Origin: Candidatus Fibrimonadaceae bacterium
GTDB lineage: Bacteria; Fibrobacterota; Fibrobacteria; Fibrobacterales; Fibrobacteraceae
NCBI GenBank assembly: GCA_031281265.1
Contig: JAITFO010000005.1
Coordinates: 1 to 49,010 of the forward strand
Reading direction: 5' to 3'
Length of the DNA: 49,010 nucleotides
The notes under the pieces are model-generated. The model was not told the DNA's origin and did no database searches. It saw nothing but the letters and a program-made list of their open reading frames with translations. A program made the translations under genes and the position numbers. Of the stretch, positions 15,053 through 23,500 are shown piece after piece (within the stretch, counting starts at the first letter, position 1; each line of letters opens with the position of its first letter).

Positions 15053-16867
15053 ATGCGAACAGACGAATTGTGGGTTGGGGTGGACGTAGGCTCAACCACG
15101 GTGAAAATTGCCGTTGTAAAGCCGGAAACGGGGAAATTGTTGCACAGCCGTTATCAAAGACATAACGCAATGCAGGCAAAAACAGTCCGCGAATTGCTGG
15201 ACGAAGCGCATAAATTATTCGAAAACAAACATTTCACAGTCTCTTTTTGCGGCTCCGGCGGGCAACCCTTTGCGGAAAAAACTGGCTCATTCTTTGTGCA
15301 GGAAGTTGTCGCAAATTCCCTAGCGGTACGCGAAATGTACCCAAAAACCCGCGTTGCCATAGAACTCGGCGGGCAAGACGCCAAGGTTATATTTTTTGAA
15401 AAGGACAAGACCACGGGAAAGCTCCTAGCAAGCGATATGCGCATGAACGGTGTTTGCGCAGGCGGAACCGGAGCGTTCATAGACCAGGTTGCGGAGCTTT
15501 TACGCATAAAAACAGAGAATTTTGAGGATTTTGCATCAAGGGGCGAAAAGGTATATGAAATTTCCGGCAGGTGCGGGGTTTTTGCCAAAACCGATATTCA
15601 GCCCCTTTTGAACCAAGGCGTTTCCAAAGAGGACATTGCGCTTTCCAGCTTTCACGCCATAGCAAAACAGACCATTGGCGGGCTTGCTCAGGGAATGGAG
15701 ATAAAGCCCCCCGTGCTTTTTGAGGGTGGCCCTTTGACTTTTAACCCTTCGCTGGTGAGCGTGTTTCAGCAACGTTTGGGGCTTTTAAGCTCGCAGGTTT
15801 TGGTTCCGCAGCACTCCGAGGTTTTGGTGGCATGGGGAGCCGCGCTCTCCGCTGGAACTATGTACAAAGGCAAAAAATGCGGCTACAGCAAGGAAAAAAG
15901 CCTCCGCGCGCTCGAAAATTTTTCCGCTGGCAACGAGAACAAGAGCGAAGAAATGCCTCCATTTTTTAAAAACGAAAAGGAAAAACACGACTTTTTGCGC
16001 AAACATCTGCTTTTTGACGGCAATTACCCCGAACCTAAAAAAGGCTCGGTCATAAAAGCGTATTTGGGAATAGACGCAGGCAGCACAACCACAAAATTCG
16101 TGCTCCTGAGCGAAAAAGAGGAAGTTATAGACAGCTTTTACTCCGGCAATCAGGGCGACCCTCTTGTTGTTCTGAAAAGTGCGTTGATACAGATGAACGA
16201 ACGTTATAAAGAAGCGGGTGCCAAGTTAGAAATTTTGGGCGTTGGAACAACGGGCTATGGCGAACTCCTGTTCTACCGTGCGCTCCACGCCGACTACCAC
16301 ACCGTAGAAACAGTCGCGCACGCAAAAGCAGCTCAAAAAGTATGCCCCGATGTAAGTTTTATTCTAGACATAGGCGGGCAAGACATGAAAGCCATCTCCG
16401 TGGCAAACGGCGTGGTCACGGGCATAATCCTAAACGAGGCCTGCTCAAGCGGTTGCGGTTCTTTTATAGAAACTTATGCCCGCAGTTTGGGCATTAAAAT
16501 GGAGCAAATCGCGGACATGGCATTCCGCTCAAAAAATCCTTCAAAGCTGGGCAGCCGCTGCACGGTGTTCATGAACAGTTCCATAATAACGGAGCAAAGA
16601 GACGGCAAAAAACCCGAAGACATAATAGCCGGAATTTGCCGCTCCATAATAGACAACGTTTTTACAAAAGTTATCCGTTTGCGCAACTTGGACACACTTG
16701 GCAAAAAAATTGTTGTGCAGGGCGGCACATTCAAAAACGATGCCGTGTTGCGCTCCTTTGAACAGCACACCGGCTTAACGCCCATACGCCCGGAACGCCC
16801 CGGAGAAATGGGAGCCATAGGCATTGCGCTTTTGACCAAAGAACGCATGGAAAAGGGAGACAAATGA
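15053..16867 (+). CDS. Two-domain BadF/BadG/HgdC-type ATPase (CoA-dehydratase activator family)
   Basis: Members of this ASKHA family use ATP to inject an electron into 2-hydroxyacyl-CoA dehydratases or benzoyl-CoA reductases. The 604-residue product has two activator domains: DVGSTTVK at 11-18 opens the first and DAGSTTTK at about 341 opens the second. The iron-sulfur ligands of the family are visible in domain one (Cys135 in NGVCAGGTG, Cys174 in SGRCGVF) and again in domain two (NEACSSGCGS, GSRCTVF). Long homologues of this type usually continue into dehydratase-like domains, which are absent here and not encoded nearby. The substrate is unknown. A TACATT box ends 6 nt before the ATG, and no Shine-Dalgarno sequence is present. 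aroE overlaps by 4 bp. Confidence 0.85.
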   Translation: MRTDELWVGVDVGSTTVKIAVVKPETGKLLHSRYQRHNAMQAKTVRELLDEAHKLFENKHFTVSFCGSGGQPFAEKTGSFFVQEVVANSLAVREMYPKTRVAIELGGQDAKVIFFEKDKTTGKLLASDMRMNGVCAGGTGAFIDQVAELLRIKTENFEDFASRGEKVYEISGRCGVFAKTDIQPLLNQGVSKEDIALSSFHAIAKQTIGGLAQGMEIKPPVLFEGGPLTFNPSLVSVFQQRLGLLSSQVLVPQHSEVLVAWGAALSAGTMYKGKKCGYSKEKSLRALENFSAGNENKSEEMPPFFKNEKEKHDFLRKHLLFDGNYPEPKKGSVIKAYLGIDAGSTTTKFVLLSEKEEVIDSFYSGNQGDPLVVLKSALIQMNERYKEAGAKLEILGVGTTGYGELLFYRALHADYHTVETVAHAKAAQKVCPDVSFILDIGGQDMKAISVANGVVTGIILNEACSSGCGSFIETYARSLGIKMEQIADMAFRSKNPSKLGSRCTVFMNSSIITEQRDGKKPEDIIAGICRSIIDNVFTKVIRLRNLDTLGKKIVVQGGTFKNDAVLRSFEQHTGLTPIRPERPGEMGAIGIALLTKERMEKGDK

Positions 16868-17649
16868 TTGAGATAGACGGCAAAACAAAAATCTTAGGGG
16901 TGTTTGGAGATCCCGTTGAACACACAAAATCGCCTTCCATCCAAAACGCGCTGTTAAAAGACCGCGAGATAAACGCGGTTTATGTGCCCTTGCCCGTAGC
17001 AAAGGATAATTTAAAAGACGCCATCGCAGGTTTCAGGGCTATGGGCTTTGCGGGCGCGAATGTCACCATCCCGCACAAAGAGCAGGTTATTCCCTTTTTG
17101 GATTACATATCGCCTGTGTCCAAAGCGACCGGCAGTGTTAATACGCTTTACTGGGATAACGGCAAGCTGTGCGGCACAAGCACCGACGGGCTGGGTGCCT
17201 TGAGGAATTTGGAAGAATCTGGAATGGATATAAAAAACAAAAACATAGCGTTGCTCGGCAGCGGAGGCGCGGCAAAAGCCCTCGCTTACGCTTTTATGGA
17301 AATTGCCGGAGCAGCGAGCCTAAAAATTTTCAGCATAGAGCCGGAGCTTTGGAATTTGGAATTGAAGAACAGTAGCCTGCACGATTTTGACGAGGTAAAA
17401 AAATACAGGGATAGCATAGACCTGCTCTGCAACGCAACGCCGCTTGGGATGCACCCGAACGTGAACCAAAGCCCCGTTGACAAATCAATCCTAAGCAAAA
17501 ACATGATGGTCTTTGACATTGTTTACAACCCGCTCCAAACAAAACTGCTGCAAGAAGCGGAAGAGGTGGGCTGCAAAACCCTGGGCGGGATAGGGATGTT
17601 GATGCATCAGGGCTTGGAAAGTTTTAAGCTGTGGTTCCCCGATTCGTGA
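16864..17649 (+). CDS. aroE: Shikimate dehydrogenase
   Basis: AroE reduces 3-dehydroshikimate to shikimate with NADPH in aromatic amino acid synthesis. The 261-residue protein has GDPVEHTKSPSIQN near the N-terminus, the catalytic Lys72 in NVTIPHKE, the substrate-binding NTLYW...GTSTDG, and the nucleotide loop LLGSGGAAKA. The start overlaps the previous stop as ATGA and has GGGAG upstream. No other aro gene is nearby, so the gene travels in a mixed operon with mnmG. Confidence 0.95.
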   Translation: MIEIDGKTKILGVFGDPVEHTKSPSIQNALLKDREINAVYVPLPVAKDNLKDAIAGFRAMGFAGANVTIPHKEQVIPFLDYISPVSKATGSVNTLYWDNGKLCGTSTDGLGALRNLEESGMDIKNKNIALLGSGGAAKALAYAFMEIAGAASLKIFSIEPELWNLELKNSSLHDFDEVKKYRDSIDLLCNATPLGMHPNVNQSPVDKSILSKNMMVFDIVYNPLQTKLLQEAEEVGCKTLGGIGMLMHQGLESFKLWFPDS

Positions 17650-19520
17650 ATTTAGACATAGTTGTAATAGGTGGTGGGCACGCCGGCATTGAGGCGGCAA
17701 ACGCAGCTTGGAAAATAGGCGCAAAAACCGCAATGCTCGTCTTGAGCAAAAAGAGCATAGGCCGCATGAGTTGCAACCCGGCCATAGGCGGCGTTGGCAA
17801 AGGGCAGATGGTGCGCGACATAGACGCGATGGGCGGGCTTATGGGTGCGCTGGCAGACGGAGCCGGAATAATGTTCCGCGTGCTGAACGCGAGCAAAGGC
17901 CCCGCCGTTTGGGGCAACCGCGCCCAATGCGACATGGATTTATACAGCGAGCTTGCGCAAAAAACTTTGGAAAATCTAGACGGCTTGCAAATAATAGAAG
18001 GCGAAGCGACCACGCTGGAAAAAGAAAATGAAAATTGGAAAATAGTCACCCAAAGCGGGCTGCAAATACTTTGCAAAGCGGTAATAATTGCGAGCGGCAC
18101 CTTTTTAAATTCAAAGATGTTCACGGGCTTGGATAAAATCAGCATTGGCGGCAGGATAAATGAACCCAGCTCCGACTTGCTTCCCTTGTCTTTGCAAAAA
18201 CTGGGAATAAAAACAAAGCGGTTAAAAACAGGAACGCCCAGCCGCTTGGACGCCGCAAGCGTAGATTTTTCAAAATGCGAAATTCAGCACGGAGATGCAG
18301 AGCCGTGGGCTTTCAGCGGCAAAAGCGATGCCGCAAAACTTTGCAACTCCGCAAACTGCTACCTCACCAGAACCACAGAGCAAACCCACAAAATTTTGGA
18401 AGCCGCCTTTGAAAAAAGCCCCCTATTCACCGGAAAAATTCAGGGGCTTGGCCCGCGTTATTGCCCCAGCATAGAAGACAAGATAAAACGCTTTGCGGAT
18501 AAAGAGAGCCACCAACTGTTTTTGGAGCCGGAGACAAAAGACGCAAAGAGGATATACATAAACGGCTTTAGCTCAAGCCTGCCAGAAGAGACGCAGATAG
18601 AAGCGATACGCACCATACCGGGCTTGGAGAACGCGGTGGTGCTGCAAATTGGCTACGCGGTGGAATACGATGCCATAAACGCCACGGATTTGCACCAAAC
18701 CCTTGAATGTAAAAAACACGCAGGCCTTTATTTTGCGGGGCAGGTATGCGGAACAAGCGGCTACGAAGAAGCGGCGGCGCAGGGCATAGTGGCGGGCATA
18801 AACGCTGCATTGAAGATAAAGGGCAAGCCGCCGTTTATACTTTCTAGGGCGGATAGCTACATAGGCGTTTTGATAGATGACATAACATCCATGGAATGGA
18901 ATGAACCATACAGGATGTTCACGAGCCGTGCAGAATACCGCTTATTTTTAAGAGCGGACAATTCCGAGCAGAGGCTTTGCGAAAAAGCGCATGACGCGGG
19001 GATGCTTACGCAAGCCCAGTGGGAGAATTACAAGCAAGAAAGCGAGAGGATAAAAAAAGCTAGGGAATTTTTGAGCGAAAATTCTGGAACGCCAGAGCAG
19101 ATTGCGCCCATCTTGGCGGGCAGCGGCCAAGCGGCCATAGCGGAGAAAACGAGGTGGCTTTCTGTGTTAAAGAGGCCGGGCATAAAAGCCGAAACTTTTT
19201 TTAGCGTGGCTTGCCCGCAGCTCCCCTTGACAAGAAAAGAGAAGTTGCACATACTCTCCGAGGAGCTTTACAGCGGCTTTTTTGTCCGCGCTGCGGAAGA
19301 GATTGCGAATCTGCAAAAGATGGCAAACCTCAAAATCCCCGAAAATTTTGATTATTCAAAGCTCAACGCTTTGAGCATAGAAGCGCGGCAAAAACTCTCC
19401 GCCGCCATGCCCCTAACTTTGGGCGCGGCGGCAAAAGTCGCGGGCGTCCGCGCCGGGGATATTGTTGTTTTGGGGCGGTACGTTGGGGCTGCCCCAAATT
19501 TCTATATTCCCTTACAATGA
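17631..19520 (+). CDS. mnmG: tRNA uridine-5-carboxymethylaminomethyl modification enzyme MnmG (GidA)
   Basis: MnmG, with MnmE, modifies the wobble uridine of several tRNAs. The product has up to 629 residues. The FAD-binding loop GGGHAGIEAA is near the N-terminus, followed by the family signature CNPAIGGVGKGQMVRDIDAMGG, a GTPSRLD motif, and CGTSGYEEAAAQG before the C-terminal domain. A GTG at 17646, overlapping the aroE stop as GTGA, is an alternative start that removes five residues. The 3' end contains a small GC-rich inverted repeat and a TATATT box that serve the next gene. Confidence 0.95.
   Translation: MVPRFVNLDIVVIGGGHAGIEAANAAWKIGAKTAMLVLSKKSIGRMSCNPAIGGVGKGQMVRDIDAMGGLMGALADGAGIMFRVLNASKGPAVWGNRAQCDMDLYSELAQKTLENLDGLQIIEGEATTLEKENENWKIVTQSGLQILCKAVIIASGTFLNSKMFTGLDKISIGGRINEPSSDLLPLSLQKLGIKTKRLKTGTPSRLDAASVDFSKCEIQHGDAEPWAFSGKSDAAKLCNSANCYLTRTTEQTHKILEAAFEKSPLFTGKIQGLGPRYCPSIEDKIKRFADKESHQLFLEPETKDAKRIYINGFSSSLPEETQIEAIRTIPGLENAVVLQIGYAVEYDAINATDLHQTLECKKHAGLYFAGQVCGTSGYEEAAAQGIVAGINAALKIKGKPPFILSRADSYIGVLIDDITSMEWNEPYRMFTSRAEYRLFLRADNSEQRLCEKAHDAGMLTQAQWENYKQESERIKKAREFLSENSGTPEQIAPILAGSGQAAIAEKTRWLSVLKRPGIKAETFFSVACPQLPLTRKEKLHILSEELYSGFFVRAAEEIANLQKMANLKIPENFDYSKLNALSIEARQKLSAAMPLTLGAAAKVAGVRAGDIVVLGRYVGAAPNFYIPLQ
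19503..19508 (+). promoter_or_regulatory. -10 box for the aminotransferase gene, inside mnmG
   Basis: ATTTCTATATT lies in the last codons of mnmG; its TATATT ends 8 nt before the aminotransferase ATG. Just upstream, TTGGGGCTGCCCCAA (about 19483-19497) is a short GC-rich palindrome, as at other promoters here. Confidence 0.5.
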
Positions 19521-20824
19521 AAAATAATATCTCGGAATTGGCAAATGTCCTGAATGTGAATTTGGGATTGGAGAAGTGTGTTGCGTACCGCGTGCTTTCG
19601 GAGCGGGGGCGCAAAATTTATTTCCCGCATAAGGGGATACTGGGGCAAAGCGCGGAAGCTAGGGGCATGGAGATTAATGCCACCATAGGGACTGCGTTTG
19701 AAGAGGATGGTACGCCGCTCGCGTTGCCAACTGTTCAAAAATCCTTTGCCATGCCAGAAAAGGTAGTCCAAGCCGCTTTTTTATATCAGCCCAGTTTTGG
19801 CAAGGCGCAACTGCGCAAAAAATGGGGCGAAAAATTATTGCAAAAGAATAAGAGCCTCGCTGGGGTTAAATTCAGCGAACCTGTTGTGACTTCTGCGCTC
19901 ACGCACGCGCTTTCCGTCTCGGCTAGCTTATTCATAAATCCGGGCGATACGGTGATTATACCAGATTTATATTGGGATAATTACGATTTGATTTTCTGCG
20001 AGAGCTACGGGGCAAACATTAAGACATTCAATACATTCGTGAACGGGAAATTTGATGTGGCATCACTTGCCAAAGCCATGGACACAGGTAATGGCAAAAA
20101 AATAGTGCTCTTGAACTTCCCTAACAACCCAACGGGCTATACGGTCACGAACGGCGAGGCAAAGGAAATCTGCGAGCTGCTTACATCCTGCGCGGAGAGG
20201 GGCAGTGATGTGGTTGCTCTTTTGGACGATGCCTATTTTGGCTTGGTCTATGAAAACGGGATATACGAGGAGTCGCTGTTTGGGCTTTTGGCAACCGCTC
20301 ACCAAAATTTGCTGGCGGTGAAGATGGATGGCCCAACAAAAGAGGATTATGTTTGGGGCTTTAGGGTTGGCTTTATAACATTTGCGTTTAAGGATGCGAG
20401 TGATATTCAGCTCAAGGCATTGGAAGACAAGGCAGCCGGAGTGGTGCGCGCAACAATATCAAACGCGGCAAGCCCATCGCAAGAAATTCTGTTCAACGTT
20501 TATAGTAGCGAGAGCTACGAGAGCGAGAAGCAAACTAAATACAATACTTTGAAAACCCGCTATGAAAAGATAAAAGAGGTTTTGGCGGCTCATAAGGAAT
20601 ACGCGGAGTCGTTTTCTGCAATGCCGTTCAATAGCGGCTACTTTATGTGCGTTAAAATAAACGGTGCGGAGCCGGAAGCGGTGCGGCAGGAGTGCCTTAA
20701 GAACGGGCTTGGGGTTATAATGCTCTCCGGCCTTATACGCATAGCTTTTTCTGCGGTGCCTTTGAACAAAATCGAAGAGCTTTTTGAGAGACTTCATAAA
20801 GCAGTGAAAAACTGTCGCGACTAG
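19517..20824 (+). CDS. Pyridoxal-phosphate aminotransferase, class I/II fold
   Basis: The 435-residue protein has the fold-type I layout: NFPNNPTGY for cofactor and substrate contact, DDAYFGLVYE with the Asp that holds the pyridine nitrogen, and TKEDYVWGFRVGF, matching the SK-x5-G-x-R-xG lysine motif that forms the Schiff base. It probably acts on an amino acid, but the substrate cannot be read from these motifs. The ATG overlaps the mnmG stop (ATGA), so it can be reached by translational coupling as well as from the internal promoter. Confidence 0.82.
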   Translation: MKNNISELANVLNVNLGLEKCVAYRVLSERGRKIYFPHKGILGQSAEARGMEINATIGTAFEEDGTPLALPTVQKSFAMPEKVVQAAFLYQPSFGKAQLRKKWGEKLLQKNKSLAGVKFSEPVVTSALTHALSVSASLFINPGDTVIIPDLYWDNYDLIFCESYGANIKTFNTFVNGKFDVASLAKAMDTGNGKKIVLLNFPNNPTGYTVTNGEAKEICELLTSCAERGSDVVALLDDAYFGLVYENGIYEESLFGLLATAHQNLLAVKMDGPTKEDYVWGFRVGFITFAFKDASDIQLKALEDKAAGVVRATISNAASPSQEILFNVYSSESYESEKQTKYNTLKTRYEKIKEVLAAHKEYAESFSAMPFNSGYFMCVKINGAEPEAVRQECLKNGLGVIMLSGLIRIAFSAVPLNKIEELFERLHKAVKNCRD

Positions 20825-20898
20825 CTTAGTTGAGAATTGAGACACCCATGCGCTACTTACCCGCTGGTGAACAGCCGAAGGCTGGTAGTTGAGAGGGA

Positions 20899-20961
20899 GC
20901 AGCTAGTTCTCTGAGCAAACAATTGAGCGAAGCGAACCGTTTGCGAAGGGAAGCTAGCTGC
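20899..20961. repeat. Imperfect 63-nt stem-loop containing a 36-bp repeat
   Basis: GCAGCTAG (20899-20906) pairs with CTAGCTGC (20954-20961), and the inner GCAAAC pairs with GTTTGC. The right part, 20925-20960, is an exact reverse complement of 25790-25825. The element lies between the convergent aminotransferase and mqnE genes, next to a smaller hairpin (CAGCC gaa GGCTG, 20872-20884), and may terminate transcription in both directions. Confidence 0.65.
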
Positions 20962-20968
20962 GACTGAG

Positions 20969-21997
20969 TTATATCGGCTTGTAAAATGCGTTTCTTTCTA
21001 CTGGAATTAAATTCTGTTCTTTGATTAGTTGTTGTAGGTGGGTTGCGGTTAGTTCGCTTGGGCTGTTTGCGCCGGCGGAGCGCGAGATTTTTTCTTCCAT
21101 GACAGTGCCGTCTAGGTCGGAGGCGCCGTAGTGCAACGCTTTGAGGGCGGTTTCTATGCCGAGTTGTACCCAGTAGGCTTTTATGTGGGGGATGTTGTTT
21201 AAAAAAAGCCGTGAGATTGCTATGGTTTTTAAGATGTCTTCTTCGCTGGTTCTGTTTTTGACTTGCCTGCCAAGGGCGTTGTTCTGCGGCAAGAACACGA
21301 GAGGCAAAAAAGCTAGGAAGCCGTTGGTTTCTGTTTGCAGGTCGCGGAGCATTTGCAAGTGAGCAATTCTGTGTTCCACATTTTCTATGTGCCCAAAGAG
21401 CATTGTTGCGTTTGTTGGGATGCCAAGTTTGTGCGCTGCTCTGTGGACGGAGAGCCATTGTTCGCCGCTTTCTTTTTGCCCGCAAATTTTTTCCCTTATC
21501 TCCGGCACTAGAATTTCCGCGCCACCGCCGGGCATTGTGTCTAGCCCTGCGTCTTTTAATTCCGCTAAGATGCTTTCGATGCTTCTGTTCTGCTGTTTTG
21601 CGAAGTGGCAGATTTCTACGGCGGTGAAGCATTTTAAGTTTACTTTGGGGAAGTTTTGCCTGAGCGTTTTGAGCATGTCTGTGTAATAAGAGAATGGGTT
21701 GTCTGGGTGAAGGCCACCTACTATATGCAGTTCGCGAGCACCTAAGTGGACGGCTTCTTTTGCCTTTGCCGTGATTTCTGGCAGAGCCATGTTGTAGGCG
21801 GTGGGGCTATCTTTTTTTATTTTTGAGAACGCGCAAAAGCTGCAATGGAGGCAACATACATTTGTGTAATTTATTTGCCTGTTGCAAACCCAGTAAACAT
21901 TTTTGCCGTGGAGTTCTTTTTTGTAGTCGCTTGCAAGGGTTGCCAGTTCGTGTAAAGGCAAGCGGAAAAGTTCAAGGGCTTGAGCGGCGGTGAGCAT
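20969..21997 (-). CDS. mqnE: Aminodeoxyfutalosine synthase (radical SAM)
   Basis: MqnE joins 3-[(1-carboxyvinyl)oxy]benzoate and SAM in the futalosine route to menaquinone. The 342-residue protein has the radical-SAM cluster motif C-x3-C-x2-C in CCLHCSFCAF, then LHIVGGLHPD, GLDTMPGGGAEI and NATMLFGHIE, which fit MqnE better than MqnC. The ATG at 21997 sits one base after the glycosyltransferase stop, favouring translational coupling; the open frame extends 27 codons upstream into that gene without merit. Other mqn genes are not in the window. The gene implies menaquinone-based electron transport, consistent with the nuo genes. Confidence 0.9.
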   Translation of the reverse strand: MLTAAQALELFRLPLHELATLASDYKKELHGKNVYWVCNRQINYTNVCCLHCSFCAFSKIKKDSPTAYNMALPEITAKAKEAVHLGARELHIVGGLHPDNPFSYYTDMLKTLRQNFPKVNLKCFTAVEICHFAKQQNRSIESILAELKDAGLDTMPGGGAEILVPEIREKICGQKESGEQWLSVHRAAHKLGIPTNATMLFGHIENVEHRIAHLQMLRDLQTETNGFLAFLPLVFLPQNNALGRQVKNRTSEEDILKTIAISRLFLNNIPHIKAYWVQLGIETALKALHYGASDLDGTVMEEKISRSAGANSPSELTATHLQQLIKEQNLIPVERNAFYKPI

Positions 21998-21998
21998 T

Positions 21999-23135
21999 TT
22001 AATTTTTCCACCTGTACAATCCCAACATGCCGAGCGGGACGGCGGCGGCGAAGAGCGGGATTTGAATGAGTTCAACAAAAGGAAAGCACCATAGTAGGAG
22101 CAACCCTACGTGGTTGCCCCTACTGTGGTGCCGAAAGCGGAGAGCGCCGGTGAAGAGCAGTAGAAAATCTGCAAAGAGTTTTGCGGCGAAGGGGAGCAAG
22201 AAATAATTGAGCGGCAAGATGTTTGCAAGCACGAGCCACGGTGAAATTAAAAGCCATAAGAAAAATGCGTATATGCAGAACAGAAAAGCGGAATAAATTT
22301 TGCTCTCGTATTTTGTGCCGTTGCTCCCCCATCGCGCTCTTTGCTGCAAAAGCGCTTTCCACGAATCTACCGGAGCGGTTGGCATGATGGCACTTGTGTC
22401 CCAGTTGTAGGCAAACGTTGTTCCTTCTATCTTTGCCATTTTGTGTATGAGCATATCGTCATCGCCGGAGGCTAGGTTGTAAAGGTCTTCAAAGCCACCG
22501 CACTTGAAAAAGAGAGCCTTACTATAGCCAAGGGAAGCGGCACTCGCCACAAGGGGTTTATTGCGATTATACCCAGCGGCTTCTATCAAAGTAAATCCGA
22601 GGGTCTCTAATCTTTGATATGCGTGCAAAAAATTTTTGCCACCGGTGTTCACCTTTGAACCTTGTACCACAGACGCTCCGTTTGCAAAACAGAGAGCCAT
22701 TGAGTTAAGCCAGTTGGGTGGCGGGGTGCAGTCGGCATCCGCAGTTAGCAGAAATTCCCCTTTGGCTGCCAGAAAACCGGTGGTCAAAGCCCTTTTTTTG
22801 GGCGAGGCGATTTGGGGAGCGTTTTGCGGAATGTCTATGAGCGAAAAATTGGGGTGGGTTTGGCAGAAATTGTGGACTATTTGCGGGCTGCTGTCCGTTG
22901 AACGGTCGTTTACTATGATGGCTTGCCACTCGCCGGCATATTTTTGGGCGTTTATGGCATCCAGCGTGTTTTTTATGAAAGCCTCCTCGTTGCGCATTGG
23001 GATTACCACGGAAACGGAGGGGAGCGTTGCAGCCACGGTTGCCCGCGGGCGCCCTTTTTTAAGCAAGCCCAGCCATAAATACAGCATTAAGCCGAGGTAG
23101 GCGGTAGCTAGGGTGGCGGGTAGAATCTGGAGCAT
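21999..23135 (-). CDS. Membrane glycosyltransferase, GT2 family
   Basis: The 378-residue protein has one N-terminal membrane helix (about 5-24), a GT-A domain, and three or four C-terminal helices from about 280. The GT2 motifs are VSVVIPMRNE at 41-50, the metal-binding DAD at 133-135, an acidic DDD at 225-227 and QQRARW at 264-269, as in processive or polyprenyl-linked GT2 enzymes. The sugar is unknown. A dispersed hairpin repeat (22094-22123) lies in frame and encodes residues about 337-347, between two membrane segments. A TTGAAT/17 bp/TATATT promoter places the start site close to the ATG. Confidence 0.85.
   Translation of the reverse strand: MLQILPATLATAYLGLMLYLWLGLLKKGRPRATVAATLPSVSVVIPMRNEEAFIKNTLDAINAQKYAGEWQAIIVNDRSTDSSPQIVHNFCQTHPNFSLIDIPQNAPQIASPKKRALTTGFLAAKGEFLLTADADCTPPPNWLNSMALCFANGASVVQGSKVNTGGKNFLHAYQRLETLGFTLIEAAGYNRNKPLVASAASLGYSKALFFKCGGFEDLYNLASGDDDMLIHKMAKIEGTTFAYNWDTSAIMPTAPVDSWKALLQQRARWGSNGTKYESKIYSAFLFCIYAFFLWLLISPWLVLANILPLNYFLLPFAAKLFADFLLLFTGALRFRHHSRGNHVGLLLLWCFPFVELIQIPLFAAAVPLGMLGLYRWKN
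22086..22131. repeat. GTAGGGGCAACC hairpin repeat (copy B), inside a coding sequence
   Basis: The core 22094-22123 is a 12-bp stem with one mismatch and a 6-nt loop. The flanks GCACCA and TGGTGC extend the pairing to about 20 bp. It lies within the glycosyltransferase gene, unlike copies A, C and D, which are at gene borders. Confidence 0.7.
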
Positions 23136-23141
23136 TAGGGG

Positions 23142-23170
23142 AATATATGAACTTCTTTTTCTATATTCAA
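23142..23170. promoter_or_regulatory. Divergent promoters of the glycosyltransferase and rpsO
   Basis: Minus strand: TTGAAT (23170-23165), 17-bp spacer, TATATT (23147-23142), then only 6 nt to the glycosyltransferase ATG. Plus strand: TTTTTCTATATT with its box at 23162-23167, giving rpsO a leader of about 30 nt. The -35 of one overlaps the -10 of the other, so both polymerases could not bind together. Confidence 0.7.
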
Positions 23171-23203
23171 AATCAACACAATAATCAGAAAGGAAAGAAG
23201 GTA

Positions 23204-23482
23204 ATGGCTACCATAACCAAAGAGAAGACTGCCGAGATTGTCGCTAAGTTAGGCAAAAATGCCAGCGATTCCGGCAACGTGCGTTCGCAAATAGGAATTT
23301 TAACGGAGCGCATAGCTAGTTTGACCGAACATTGCAGTAAAAACCGCAAAGACGTGCATTCACTGCGCGGCTTGCAGATGCTGGTGTCTAAACGCAAAAG
23401 ATTGCTCAAATACTATGCCCGCAAAGACTTGGAAGGCTACCGCGCTTTGCACAAAGAACTCAATTTACGTGGCGGCAATTGA
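23204..23482 (+). CDS. rpsO: Small ribosomal subunit protein uS15
   Basis: uS15 binds 16S rRNA early in small-subunit assembly. The 92-residue product shows the family features SGNVRSQIGILTERIASLTEH and SLRGLQMLVSKRKRLLKYY. ATG 23204 is preceded by AAGGAAAGAAGG and gives the standard length; the upstream in-frame ATG at 23147 includes the promoter itself. It is followed by pnp, the arrangement common to many bacteria. Confidence 0.96.
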   Translation: MATITKEKTAEIVAKLGKNASDSGNVRSQIGILTERIASLTEHCSKNRKDVHSLRGLQMLVSKRKRLLKYYARKDLEGYRALHKELNLRGGN

Positions 23483-23500
23483 GCCGTTTAAGGAGTTTTT

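Noticed and set aside
20853-21632. 259-codon Arg/His-rich open frame on the minus strand
   Set aside because: It lies out of frame within mqnE and runs through the stem-loop repeats; its composition is that of a shadow frame.
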